Below are positions 15,201-23,672 of a DNA stretch of 64,000 nucleotides, one piece after another. Where the stretch lies: positions 97,812-161,811 of the forward strand of contig DDEN01000034.1 of NCBI GenBank assembly GCA_002336115.1, written 5' to 3'. Origin of the DNA: Chitinophagaceae bacterium UBA1953. GTDB lineage: Bacteria > Bacteroidota > Bacteroidia > Chitinophagales > Chitinophagaceae. How positions within the stretch are numbered: the first letter of the stretch is position 1; every line of letters begins with the position of its first letter. Below the pieces are notes generated by a model. It worked only from the letters and a program-made list of their open reading frames with translations. It was not told where the DNA came from and searched no databases. A program made the translations under genes and the position numbers.

Positions 15201-17639
15201 ATGAAACAATTATCATTAACAATATTTCTGTTTTCTTATTTTTTTTCTTCTGTTTTTCAGCTTCATGCTCAACAACTGATTCAATATTCCGAACACAAAA
15301 ACATACTGCCTGAAAAAGCAGCCCTATCAGGAAAAATCACCAATGCCAAAACAGGCGAAGCACTTGCAGGAGCATCTGTGTTCTTTCCTGATTTGCGTAT
15401 TGGTACTGCTGCAGATGCAAACGGTTTTTATTCCATTGAAAACATTCCGCACGGAAAATATCTTGTTGAAGTAAGTTATACCGGTTTTTCATCTGTTCTT
15501 GAAACAATTTTGCTGAACGCAAGTGTAAAAAAAGATTTTGCATTAACTCCATCATTTGCAGAACATGAAGGTGTTACCGTAACAGGTGTTTCAAATGCAA
15601 CTTCTATTAAGAAAACCCCTGTTCCGGTTGAACTGATACGAAAAACTGATCTGATGAAAGGAGTATCAACAAACATCATTGATGCTTTATCAAAAATTCC
15701 AGGGGTAAGCCAGGTTTCAACTGGTCCGGCAATATCAAAACCGGTTATACGTGGGCTTGGTTATAACAGGGTAATTGTGGTGAATGATGGAGTAAGGCAG
15801 GAAGGGCAACAATGGGGCGATGAACATGGAATTGAAATAGATGAATTCAGCGTAAGCAAAATTGAAGTACTGAAAGGCCCGGCTTCATTAATGTACGGAA
15901 GTGATGCATTGGCAGGTGTGGTGAATATTTTATCCATTCATCCTTCAAATGAAGGTTCGGTGAATGGAGAACTAACAACAGGTTATCAAACCAACAACAG
16001 GCAACGTTTTATTCACGGCACTATTGATGGAAATAATAATGGTTTCATCTGGGGTGTGAATGCAACGTATAAAGCTGCGGCCGATTATCACAACAAATAT
16101 GATGGTGCTGTTTATAATTCAAGGTTTAATGAAAACAATATCGGTGCATATTTAGGTTTGAATAAACACTGGGGTTTCAGCCGCATATATTTCAGCAGGT
16201 TCGATCAGCATCCTGGTATTATTGAAGGAGAAAGAGATAATGCAACAGGGAAATTTCTGAAGCTGGTGAATGATAACGGAGCAGAAGCACAAGTGTTGGC
16301 AGATGCATCTGATGTAAAAACAATTGAACCCGGTTTTCCCCGTCAGCATATTCTTCATTCAAAAATTGCAACAGAAAACAGTGTCCGTTTAAAAACCGGA
16401 AGACTTGTTTTAACTGCAGGCTACCAGGAAAACCAACGTTCAGAATTTGGTAATGTACTTGATCCACAGGAAAAAGAATTGTCGTTTGATCTGCGTACTG
16501 TTGATTACAATTTTCAATATCATTTTGATGGATTTAAAAACTGGAAAACGTCTCTTGGTGTGAATGGTATGCAACAGACGAACTTAAATAAAGGCGTTGA
16601 AGTACTGATTCCTGAGTACAGTTTATTCGATGCCGGTGTGTTTGTATATACACAACGAAGTTTTGGTAAAACATTACTCAGCGGAGGCATGCGTTTTGAT
16701 AACCGTTTACTTCATTCTCGGGAATTGGAACAAAATGGTGAAATAAAATTTGCTGCATTTGAAAAACAGTTCTCTAATTTTTCGGCAAGTGCGGGTATCA
16801 GCAGCCAGGTTTCTGATAAAGTTGTACTTAAGCTAAACATTGCAAGAGGTTTCAGAGCGCCCAATCTTTCTGAGCTTGCAAGCAATGGTGCGCATGAAGG
16901 AACAAACAGGTATGAAATTGGGGAACGGGATCTTCATTCGGAAACAAGTGTTCAGACTGATGCAACATTCGATTACACCAGTACGCATGTATCGTTTACA
17001 ACAAATATTTTCTTTAATTCAGTAAAGAATTTTATTTATTACCGGAAGTTGTCATCCGTGAATGGAGGAGATTCTTTATTAGTTGACGGGTCAAATATTC
17101 TTACTGTGTTTAAATACGATCAGAATTCTGCCAGCCTATATGGCTTTGAAATGAAGTTTGATATTCATCCACATCCCTTGCATTGGCTGCATATTGAAAA
17201 TACTTTTTCTTATGTAAGAGGGCTGCTGAGTGTTGAAAAAGACGGCAGTAAAAATCTTCCGTTTATTCCTGCTCCAAGATTGTTAAGCGAAGTAAGAGGT
17301 GAATTTTTGCCTAAAGGAAAAACGATACGGAATATGTATTTGCAGTTTGAGGTTGATAATACCTTTGCACAGAATAATCCTTTTACGGGGTACGATACAG
17401 AAACAAGAACCGGGGCGTATTGCTTACTCAATGCAAGTGTTGGAACAGACTTTGTTCATAAATCAAAAACTCTTTTTTCTGTTTACTTAGCTGGTAATAA
17501 TTTAAGCAATGTGGCATGGCAAAGCCATTTGAGCCGATTAAAATATACCGCAGAAAATATGGTTACAGGCAGAATGGGTGTTTTTAATATGGGCAGAAAT
17601 TTCAGTGTAAAAGTGAATATACCGCTTGAGTTTAAATAG
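15201..17639 (+). CDS. TonB-dependent outer-membrane receptor with carboxypeptidase-regulatory domain
   Basis: An 812-residue receptor for energised import across the outer membrane. The start at 15201 (MKQLSLTIFLF) gives a clean signal peptide ending FQLHAQ; an in-frame ATG 27 bases earlier lacks one. Residues about 40-125 are a CarboxypepD_reg-like domain (SGKITNAKTGEALAGASVFF). Residues about 145-250 are the plug (IIDALSKIPGVSQVST, KPVIRGLGYNRVIVVNDG, VEVLKGPASLMYGSDALAG-like). The rest is the 22-strand barrel. No SusD-like partner is present, so a metal complex or siderophore-type ligand is more likely than a glycan. The small secreted protein upstream may assist. Confidence 0.92.
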   Translation: MKQLSLTIFLFSYFFSSVFQLHAQQLIQYSEHKNILPEKAALSGKITNAKTGEALAGASVFFPDLRIGTAADANGFYSIENIPHGKYLVEVSYTGFSSVLETILLNASVKKDFALTPSFAEHEGVTVTGVSNATSIKKTPVPVELIRKTDLMKGVSTNIIDALSKIPGVSQVSTGPAISKPVIRGLGYNRVIVVNDGVRQEGQQWGDEHGIEIDEFSVSKIEVLKGPASLMYGSDALAGVVNILSIHPSNEGSVNGELTTGYQTNNRQRFIHGTIDGNNNGFIWGVNATYKAAADYHNKYDGAVYNSRFNENNIGAYLGLNKHWGFSRIYFSRFDQHPGIIEGERDNATGKFLKLVNDNGAEAQVLADASDVKTIEPGFPRQHILHSKIATENSVRLKTGRLVLTAGYQENQRSEFGNVLDPQEKELSFDLRTVDYNFQYHFDGFKNWKTSLGVNGMQQTNLNKGVEVLIPEYSLFDAGVFVYTQRSFGKTLLSGGMRFDNRLLHSRELEQNGEIKFAAFEKQFSNFSASAGISSQVSDKVVLKLNIARGFRAPNLSELASNGAHEGTNRYEIGERDLHSETSVQTDATFDYTSTHVSFTTNIFFNSVKNFIYYRKLSSVNGGDSLLVDGSNILTVFKYDQNSASLYGFEMKFDIHPHPLHWLHIENTFSYVRGLLSVEKDGSKNLPFIPAPRLLSEVRGEFLPKGKTIRNMYLQFEVDNTFAQNNPFTGYDTETRTGAYCLLNASVGTDFVHKSKTLFSVYLAGNNLSNVAWQSHLSRLKYTAENMVTGRMGVFNMGRNFSVKVNIPLEFK

Positions 17640-17642
17640 TTG

Positions 17643-17680
17643 AATAAGCGGCTGTAGATTTTTCAGCCGCTTATTTTTTT
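17643..17680 (+). terminator. rho-independent terminator after the TonB receptor
   Basis: AATAAGCGGCTG (17643-17654) pairs perfectly with CAGCCGCTTATT (17664-17675), followed by TTTTT. Confidence 0.88.
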
Positions 17681-17697
17681 CAGTTGTACATTTAATT

Positions 17698-18144
17698 ATG
17701 GAACTTTCAATTACTACTCCGGCTTTATTATTTCCAGCTATTACACTTCTTATGCTGGCATATACCAATCGTTTTCTTGCGTTGGCTTCATTGGTAAGAA
17801 CATTGCATGATGAATATCATGAAGAAGAAAAAAGCCCGTTGATACAGCGCCAGATTAAAAACCTTCATGTACGCATTGGTTTAATCAGGAACATGCAGGG
17901 CTTTGGTGTATTGAGTTTTGTTTTTTGTGTGGTGTGTATGTTCCTTATTTTCAATACTTATATGATTGGAGCAAAATGGATTTTTGCTTTAAGCTTACTC
18001 AGTTTACTTACCTCATTAATGTATTCACTAATAGAAATTGTTTTGAGTACAAGGGCTATTGATCTGGAGCTGAGTGATATGGAACTTGGTAAAGGCGGCC
18101 TTATTAAATCAATGCTTGATACTGAGGATAAGCCAAAAGTATAA
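17698..18144 (+). CDS. DUF2721 family membrane protein
   Basis: A 148-residue protein with three hydrophobic segments (residues about 7-30, 72-92, 95-118). The pattern TPALLFPAITLLMLAYTNRFLALASLVRTL and the central RQIKNLHVRIGLIRNMQGFGVLSF match the DUF2721 family of small inner-membrane proteins with unknown role. It sits between two strong terminators and should be transcribed alone. Confidence 0.78.
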   Translation: MELSITTPALLFPAITLLMLAYTNRFLALASLVRTLHDEYHEEEKSPLIQRQIKNLHVRIGLIRNMQGFGVLSFVFCVVCMFLIFNTYMIGAKWIFALSLLSLLTSLMYSLIEIVLSTRAIDLELSDMELGKGGLIKSMLDTEDKPKV

Positions 18145-18172
18145 AACCCGCCGACAAAGTCAAACGGGTTTT
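18143..18172 (+). terminator. hairpin terminator after the DUF2721 gene
   Basis: AAAACCCG (18143-18150) pairs with CGGGTTTT (18165-18172). The A and T flanks allow function in both directions, so it may serve the convergent DUF983 gene too. Confidence 0.6.
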
Positions 18173-18218
18173 AAAAAGTTGCCGTAATTATTTATGGCTC
18201 ACGGCTTTTTTCTCATAA

Positions 18219-18641
18219 TCAATAGTCGAATTTTCTCGGTTCGTTGGTTTCGTAATGCTCGTCGTATTTCACAAAGAAGTAAACATAAATAGTGCGGCTT
18301 AACCGCATTAATACAGGCTGCAATACGATTAATAAAATGGAGTTGGTTAAAAGCCACCACAGTACCCGGTTATCACTTACTGAAATGCCAATCAACACCC
18401 ACCAGGCAATAAAGGTTGCAACCGAAAAAGCAACAGCCAGGGCATAACTTACATAGCCTGTGCCATACCAGAAACCAGGTTCCATATTGTATTTTTGTTT
18501 ACATACAGGGCATTCTTCGTGCATATCAAACGTATGTTTGAAGTTGTAGGCGCTGTAATTCTTAAACAATTTTCCCTTTCTGCATCTTGGACAGTTCATG
18601 GATAAAATACTCAACAGGTAATTGGGCTTTTTAGCGCTCAT
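18219..18641 (-). CDS. DUF983 family protein
   Basis: A 140-residue protein. Two CxxC pairs (CPRCRKGKLF near residue 17 and CPVCKQKY near 46) form a likely zinc ribbon. Two transmembrane helices follow (ALAVAFSVATFIAWWVLI and LLTNSILLIVLQPVLM). This is the DUF983 layout, a small inner-membrane family of unknown function common in Bacteroidota. It lies 59 bases downstream of the ABC exporter gene on the same strand. Confidence 0.85.
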   Translation of the reverse strand: MSAKKPNYLLSILSMNCPRCRKGKLFKNYSAYNFKHTFDMHEECPVCKQKYNMEPGFWYGTGYVSYALAVAFSVATFIAWWVLIGISVSDNRVLWWLLTNSILLIVLQPVLMRLSRTIYVYFFVKYDEHYETNEPRKFDY

Positions 18642-18700
18642 TCAGAAAAATTTAGGTAAATGTAAATTTTATTGACACACAGAAAGTGATCCATGTCACA

Positions 18701-20512
18701 TTAGTTGCTTTGTGAAACAGCAGCAATTTTTTTGCGTTCACCAATTTGCTGCCGCCACATGGCGTAATACAATCCTTTTTCTTCAAGCAAATCCTGGTGC
18801 GATCCCGTTTCAACCACATCACCCCCTTCAAGTACATAAATCCTGTCGGCATGCATAATAGTTGAAAGCCGGTGTGCAATTAAAATAGTAATCTGGTTCC
18901 GTTGTGAAGAAATTTCACGGATGGTTGTTGTTATTTCTTCTTCTGTTATAGAATCAAGAGCAGAAGTTGCTTCGTCAAAAATCAGCAATCTGGGCTTGCG
19001 CAGTAATGCACGGGCTATGGAAAGGCGCTGCTTTTCTCCTCCGCTCAGCTTCAAACCTCCTTCGCCAATCATTGTTTCCAATCCTTTCTCTGCTCTCGAA
19101 AGTAAGCGCTGGCAACTGGCTTTATTTAACGCATCCATTAATTCATCTTCGCTTGCTGATGGATTTACAAACAAAAGATTTTCCCTGATTGTACCACTAA
19201 ATAACTGTGTATCCTGTGTAACAAAACCAATCTGGTAGCGAAGGTCTTCAAAATTGATAGAGGTTTCATCCATGCTGTTGTAATAGATTTTTCCATTTTG
19301 CGGACGATACAATCCCACAAGCAGCTTCATCAATGTTGTTTTACCTGAACCGGATGGCCCAACAAACGCTACCGTTTCGCCGGTCTTCACATCAAAACTG
19401 ATATTGTTGATGGCATGTTGAGATGCTGTTTGATGTTTGAATGCAACATTGCTGAACTTTAGTGTCTCAATTTTGCCAAGATGTTGCGGATTACTTGGAG
19501 TAAGTTCCGGAGCTTTATTCATGAGGTTGTCGAAGTTGGTAATAGATGCTTCCGCTTCACGATAGGAGAGAAGAATATTTCCAATTTCCTGTAACGGGCC
19601 AAATACGAAGAATGAAAATATCTGCATGGTTACTAATTGTCCTGCATCCATTTTCCCTTCATAAATCACCCACATCAGCATAAATAAAATCACCTGTCGA
19701 AGTGTATTTACAAATGTGCCTTGTACAAAACTGATGCTGCGGATGCGTTTTACCTTTGTTAACTCAAGTCCCAGAATTTTAAACGTGTTTTTGTTAAGAC
19801 GTGTAACTTCCTGATCGGTTAATCCAAGACTTTTTACAAGTTCAATATTTCTTAACGATTCAGTTGTGGCACCGGCTAACTGTGTTGTTTGAGCAACAAT
19901 TGTTTTCTGAACGGCTTTTACTTTTTTACTCAACGCATTTGATATAATGATGAGTAATATAATGCCGCCAAAATAAATAAAAGGAAGAGTCCAGTGAATA
20001 GAGTAAGCGTAAATGGCAACGATGAAAATTCCTATAATAACCGGAAAGAGGATGTTAACAAATGTTGAAACAAATTTTTCTGTATCGGTTCTTACTTTTG
20101 TGAGGATGGAAAGTGTTTCTCCACTTCGCTGATCTTCAAAATCCTGGTACGGAAGTTTCATGGCATGTTTTAATCCATCTGTAAAAACTTTTGCGCCAAA
20201 TTTCTGTGTAGTAAGATTCTGGAAATAATCCTGGAATGCTTTTGCAATACGGCTGATCATTGCAACTGTTATAGAAGCTGCAACAATATATAACACGCCA
20301 GGTTCCTGCCATGAAAAGGAAAGAAAAAAACGGCTCCAGTCGAAATGATGTGCAGGTGGTTTCTGAATCCCCTGGTGTTGTGTGGCAAGATTGATAAGCT
20401 TACCAAACAGTACCGGATCAATCAGCGAAAAACCAATATTGATCCCGGCTAATGCCATGGTTAGCATTATTAAACTTTTGTATGGTGATAAATATTTAAT
20501 TAAAAGCTTCAT
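18701..20512 (-). CDS. ABC exporter, fused permease and ATPase
   Basis: A 603-residue half-transporter of the MsbA/LmrA type. Residues about 15-320 are a six-helix ABC transmembrane domain. The ATPase domain has Walker A GPSGSGKTTL (near residue 388), signature LSGGEKQRLSIARALL, Walker B LLIFDEATSALD and the H-loop AHRLSTI. It should act as a homodimer in the inner membrane. The substrate cannot be told from sequence; lipid or peptide export is usual for the type. A DUF983 gene follows. Confidence 0.92.
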   Translation of the reverse strand: MKLLIKYLSPYKSLIMLTMALAGINIGFSLIDPVLFGKLINLATQHQGIQKPPAHHFDWSRFFLSFSWQEPGVLYIVAASITVAMISRIAKAFQDYFQNLTTQKFGAKVFTDGLKHAMKLPYQDFEDQRSGETLSILTKVRTDTEKFVSTFVNILFPVIIGIFIVAIYAYSIHWTLPFIYFGGIILLIIISNALSKKVKAVQKTIVAQTTQLAGATTESLRNIELVKSLGLTDQEVTRLNKNTFKILGLELTKVKRIRSISFVQGTFVNTLRQVILFMLMWVIYEGKMDAGQLVTMQIFSFFVFGPLQEIGNILLSYREAEASITNFDNLMNKAPELTPSNPQHLGKIETLKFSNVAFKHQTASQHAINNISFDVKTGETVAFVGPSGSGKTTLMKLLVGLYRPQNGKIYYNSMDETSINFEDLRYQIGFVTQDTQLFSGTIRENLLFVNPSASEDELMDALNKASCQRLLSRAEKGLETMIGEGGLKLSGGEKQRLSIARALLRKPRLLIFDEATSALDSITEEEITTTIREISSQRNQITILIAHRLSTIMHADRIYVLEGGDVVETGSHQDLLEEKGLYYAMWRQQIGERKKIAAVSQSN

Positions 20513-20706
20513 CTGTTTATTTTTAATGTTTTTTATTGCCAGATAGTATGTTCATGAAAATTATCGTTGCTGATGAAATAAATCAGCTTGGTAATTTTTA
20601 TGGATATTTCATACTGTAAATTGTAAAAGACAGAGATTGGTCAAACATTGAACCATCCTTAAAAATAAGACAAGTTTGCAGGAATTCCGTTCTTTCGCCA
20701 ACTGGT

Positions 20707-20738
20707 TTTGAACTATAGCTTTAATCCTTGTAATTTTG
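20707..20738 (+). promoter_or_regulatory. Bacteroidota-type promoter of the glycosyltransferase gene
   Basis: TTTG at 20707-20710, 20 bases, TAATTTTG at 20731-20738. The site covers a potential TTG start at 20708 and so supports the ATG at 20774. Confidence 0.55.
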
Positions 20739-20773
20739 GCTGGTTTCAGATCAGGTATAAAATATTGCTTTTT

Positions 20774-21649
20774 ATGAAAGTATGTGGCTTTTCATTTATA
20801 AGAAACGGGGTTAAGTTTGATTATCCGTTTGCAGAATCATTAAAATCTTTGCTGCCTTTGTGCGATAAAGTTATTGTGGCTGTTGGTAATTCAGATGATG
20901 ACACACTGAATGCAGTGAAGTTAATCGATCCCAAAATAGAAGTGTTTGAAACAGTTTGGGACGATACGCAGAAGGCCGGCGGCAGAGTACTTGCGTTGGA
21001 AACTGATAAGGCATTTCAGGCTATTGCAGATGAATATGACTGGGCTTTTTATTTACAGGGAGATGAAATTTTGAATGAAAAAGATTATCCTGCAATTCGC
21101 AACGCAATGGAACAGTATCTGAGCGATACGAAAGTTGACGGTTTGCTGTTTAACTATTGTCATTTTTTTGGTTCTTACGATTTTGTTGGTGCCAAATATT
21201 CATGGTACAGGCGGGAGGTGAGGATCATCAGGAATAATAAAAATATTTTTTCATACAGAGATGCTCAGGGTTTCAGAAAAAAACCGAATGAAAAACTGAG
21301 GGTAAAACTGATTGATGCTACAGTTTATCATTATGGCTGGGTACGTAAGCCCGATGCCATGCAGGAAAAGATCAAGGAGAACATTGCAGTGTACAAAAAA
21401 GATCGTGTGGAAGAATACTATGAAGAGTTCAGTAAGTCAATTTATAATTACCAGGAAGCAAAAGAGCCGGTGAAGAAATTTACAGGTCAGCATCCTGCTG
21501 TTATGCTTAACAGAATTGAAAAACAAAACTGGCCTTTTACACCTGATCTCAATATTAAATATGCTTCGGCAAAAGACAAAATGAAACGGATTATATTCAG
21601 CCTCACAGGATGGATCCCCGGCGAGTATAAAAATTACAAAAAGATTTAG
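20774..21649 (+). CDS. glycosyltransferase family 2-like protein
   Basis: A 291-residue protein with a GT-A-like N-terminal domain: CGFSFIRNGVKFDYPFAESL, CDKVIVAVGNSDDDTL and the acidic FYLQGDEILNEKDYPAI, which stands where a DxD-type motif is expected. The rest resembles the cytoplasmic family-2 glycosyltransferases found near surface polysaccharide genes. No membrane segment is seen. Start chosen at ATG 20774, since the frame's upstream TTG overlaps the promoter. A second glycosyltransferase follows after 49 bases. Donor and acceptor sugars are unknown. Confidence 0.75.
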   Translation: MKVCGFSFIRNGVKFDYPFAESLKSLLPLCDKVIVAVGNSDDDTLNAVKLIDPKIEVFETVWDDTQKAGGRVLALETDKAFQAIADEYDWAFYLQGDEILNEKDYPAIRNAMEQYLSDTKVDGLLFNYCHFFGSYDFVGAKYSWYRREVRIIRNNKNIFSYRDAQGFRKKPNEKLRVKLIDATVYHYGWVRKPDAMQEKIKENIAVYKKDRVEEYYEEFSKSIYNYQEAKEPVKKFTGQHPAVMLNRIEKQNWPFTPDLNIKYASAKDKMKRIIFSLTGWIPGEYKNYKKI

Positions 21650-21698
21650 AGGTGGTTAGTCAAAATATTGCCTCCGCATTTCTTTTAATATATAACAA

Positions 21699-22610
21699 AT
21701 GAATCATACCCTTGTATCCATCGCATTATGTACATATAATGGTTCTGCGTATTTGAAGGAACAGCTTACATCTGTACTGGAACAAACCTACACCAACCTC
21801 GAAATTATTATTGTTGATGATTGTTCAACTGATGACACCTGGGAAATTTTAAAGAAATATGAAGGCAGGGATAAGCGGATTAAAATATTTCGTAACAGTT
21901 TACAGCTTGGCATCAATAAAAATTTTGAACAGGCTGCTCTGAAATGCAGCGGAGAATTTATTGCCTTTTGTGATCAGGATGATATCTGGAATGAAAATAA
22001 AATTGAAGTTCTGATCAATAATATTCAGGGATTTGGCCTTGTTTATTGCAATTCTGAGCTGGTTGATAAAGATGGCAACAGTTTAAAAAAAAACATGTCA
22101 GATATTAAGAACTTAAGAGGATATAACAATTGCCTGCCCTTTACAATCAGTAATGTAGTGTCTGGGCATGGAATCTTAATCCGGAAAAATATTTTAGCAG
22201 CTTCATTGCCCTTTCCTGAGTTTTTGTGGTATGACTGGTATCTGGCTTTTTACGTTTCCTGCTTCGGTAAAATTAATTTCATTGATGTTCCATTGGTTAA
22301 ATACCGGCAGCATGAAGGTGGTGCGATAACGGCCGTTAAAGTAAAAGGAAGGAAAAAAAACAAGACGGGCAAGTATATGCTGATACGGCACAGAATGCAG
22401 GTTTTTTATAACCTTGTTAATCATTCTGCAGTTGAAAACAGAGATATAGTTCTGAAACTTTATGATGCTTATCAAAGCTTTTCAATACGGAATAATTTTG
22501 CACGCAGTATAACAGTGTGGAAATACAGGCATGAAATTCTTGCTGCAAAAAAGAGGTCTTCATTCCGTAAATTTCTATTTTGCGTTAAAATATTTTTTAA
22601 AATTGTGTAA
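21699..22610 (+). CDS. family 2 glycosyltransferase
   Basis: A 303-residue GT2 enzyme. N-terminal GT-A fold: VSIALCTYNGSAYLKEQL, IIIVDDCSTDDTWEIL (nucleotide-binding Asp residues) and AFCDQDDIWNENKIE (DxD-type metal site). These features match rhamnosyl- or glucosyl-transferases of O-antigen or exopolysaccharide assembly. The C-terminus is basic (RKKNKTGKYMLIRHR). It probably forms a two-gene unit with the transferase upstream. Confidence 0.88.
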   Translation: MNHTLVSIALCTYNGSAYLKEQLTSVLEQTYTNLEIIIVDDCSTDDTWEILKKYEGRDKRIKIFRNSLQLGINKNFEQAALKCSGEFIAFCDQDDIWNENKIEVLINNIQGFGLVYCNSELVDKDGNSLKKNMSDIKNLRGYNNCLPFTISNVVSGHGILIRKNILAASLPFPEFLWYDWYLAFYVSCFGKINFIDVPLVKYRQHEGGAITAVKVKGRKKNKTGKYMLIRHRMQVFYNLVNHSAVENRDIVLKLYDAYQSFSIRNNFARSITVWKYRHEILAAKKRSSFRKFLFCVKIFFKIV

Positions 22611-22653
22611 AAGGCAAGAGGAGTTCAAGTGCAATGCCTGACGGTGGTTTTTA

Positions 22654-23658
22654 TTAACGGGTAAAAGTAGAAAAGGACTTTCCTTTTACCGAGTTCTCAA
22701 TTTTTTTTACAACATCTTTTAATGAAATAAGCGGTGAGTTTTTCTGAGCCATTTTTCTCCTGCTTTCTTTTACCTGTGGTAACTGCCCGATAAGTTGAGC
22801 AAATGATTTGATGTAAGCCGGTTTAAACAAAAATGTTTGTATGGTTACTTCTGCAGTCAATTGTATCCACCACAACCATAACATTAAACCTTGTAAATGG
22901 ATGGCATGCAGAAGCATTTTGTTCCTGTTGTAAATAATCCTGATAAAATCTTTTTTTACAGAATTATTGATTGTACTTGACTGCTGGTGGCGGCATATTG
23001 CATTGTGTTCGTATATACATTCAAAACCAAGTCGCCATGCCCGAATGCTCAATTCTGTGTCTTCAGCATAAAATGGAGAGAATAATTCATTTAGTCTGCC
23101 AACATACAACAGTGCATCTTTATTAATAAACGCATTGGCCCCTGTAAGGTATAAACTGTAAATACCGTTCTGCATGTCTTCCTTGTTTGTCATCATGTAG
23201 TTGGTAGAAGTTTTCAGTTTTGTTCCGTGCATGATGGGGAATTTCGCAGCATCTGTTATTTCATCATTATTCCAGCCAATGATACGACCTGTAATGCCAA
23301 ATATTTTATTGTTTAAAGTGTGTTTCAAAAGATGAGTAAAATAATCAGGTTCAAGAATTACATCAGTGTTTAATAACAATACCCAGTTGTATTTTGCAAG
23401 ATATATTCCTTTGTTAACACTTATTGAAAAGCCAAGATTGGTTTGGTTCTTATGATATTTGACAGATGGAAAAGATTGTTTCAATAAGTTTTCTGAATCA
23501 TCTGTAGAACAATCATCAATAACAATTATTTCAAAATCTAATTCCGAATTTTTTGAGGCTGTATATGCAGGAGGAATAATTTTCGGCAATAAATCCACCC
23601 CGTTATAGTTGGGGATAATAATGGAAATGCCGTTTATTGGTTTACATTCAAATTGCAT
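22654..23658 (-). CDS. family 2 glycosyltransferase
   Basis: A 334-residue GT2 enzyme, convergent with the two transferases on the plus strand. ISIIIPNYNGVDLLPKII opens the GT-A domain, with DDCSTDDSENLL as nucleotide site, LLNTDVILEPDY as DxD-type site, and YAEDTELSIRAWRLGF as the ED motif of rhamnosyltransferase-like (WbbL) proteins. One hydrophobic stretch near residue 250 (LQGLMLWLWWIQLTAEV) may touch the membrane. It lies 14 bases after the yifB-type gene. Confidence 0.88.
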   Translation of the reverse strand: MQFECKPINGISIIIPNYNGVDLLPKIIPPAYTASKNSELDFEIIVIDDCSTDDSENLLKQSFPSVKYHKNQTNLGFSISVNKGIYLAKYNWVLLLNTDVILEPDYFTHLLKHTLNNKIFGITGRIIGWNNDEITDAAKFPIMHGTKLKTSTNYMMTNKEDMQNGIYSLYLTGANAFINKDALLYVGRLNELFSPFYAEDTELSIRAWRLGFECIYEHNAICRHQQSSTINNSVKKDFIRIIYNRNKMLLHAIHLQGLMLWLWWIQLTAEVTIQTFLFKPAYIKSFAQLIGQLPQVKESRRKMAQKNSPLISLKDVVKKIENSVKGKSFSTFTR

Positions 23659-23672
23659 GTTTTGTTTTCATT

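Noticed and set aside
20708..20773. TTG-initiated extension of the first glycosyltransferase
   Set aside because: It overlaps a promoter of the Bacteroidota form and adds a sequence unlike the family.
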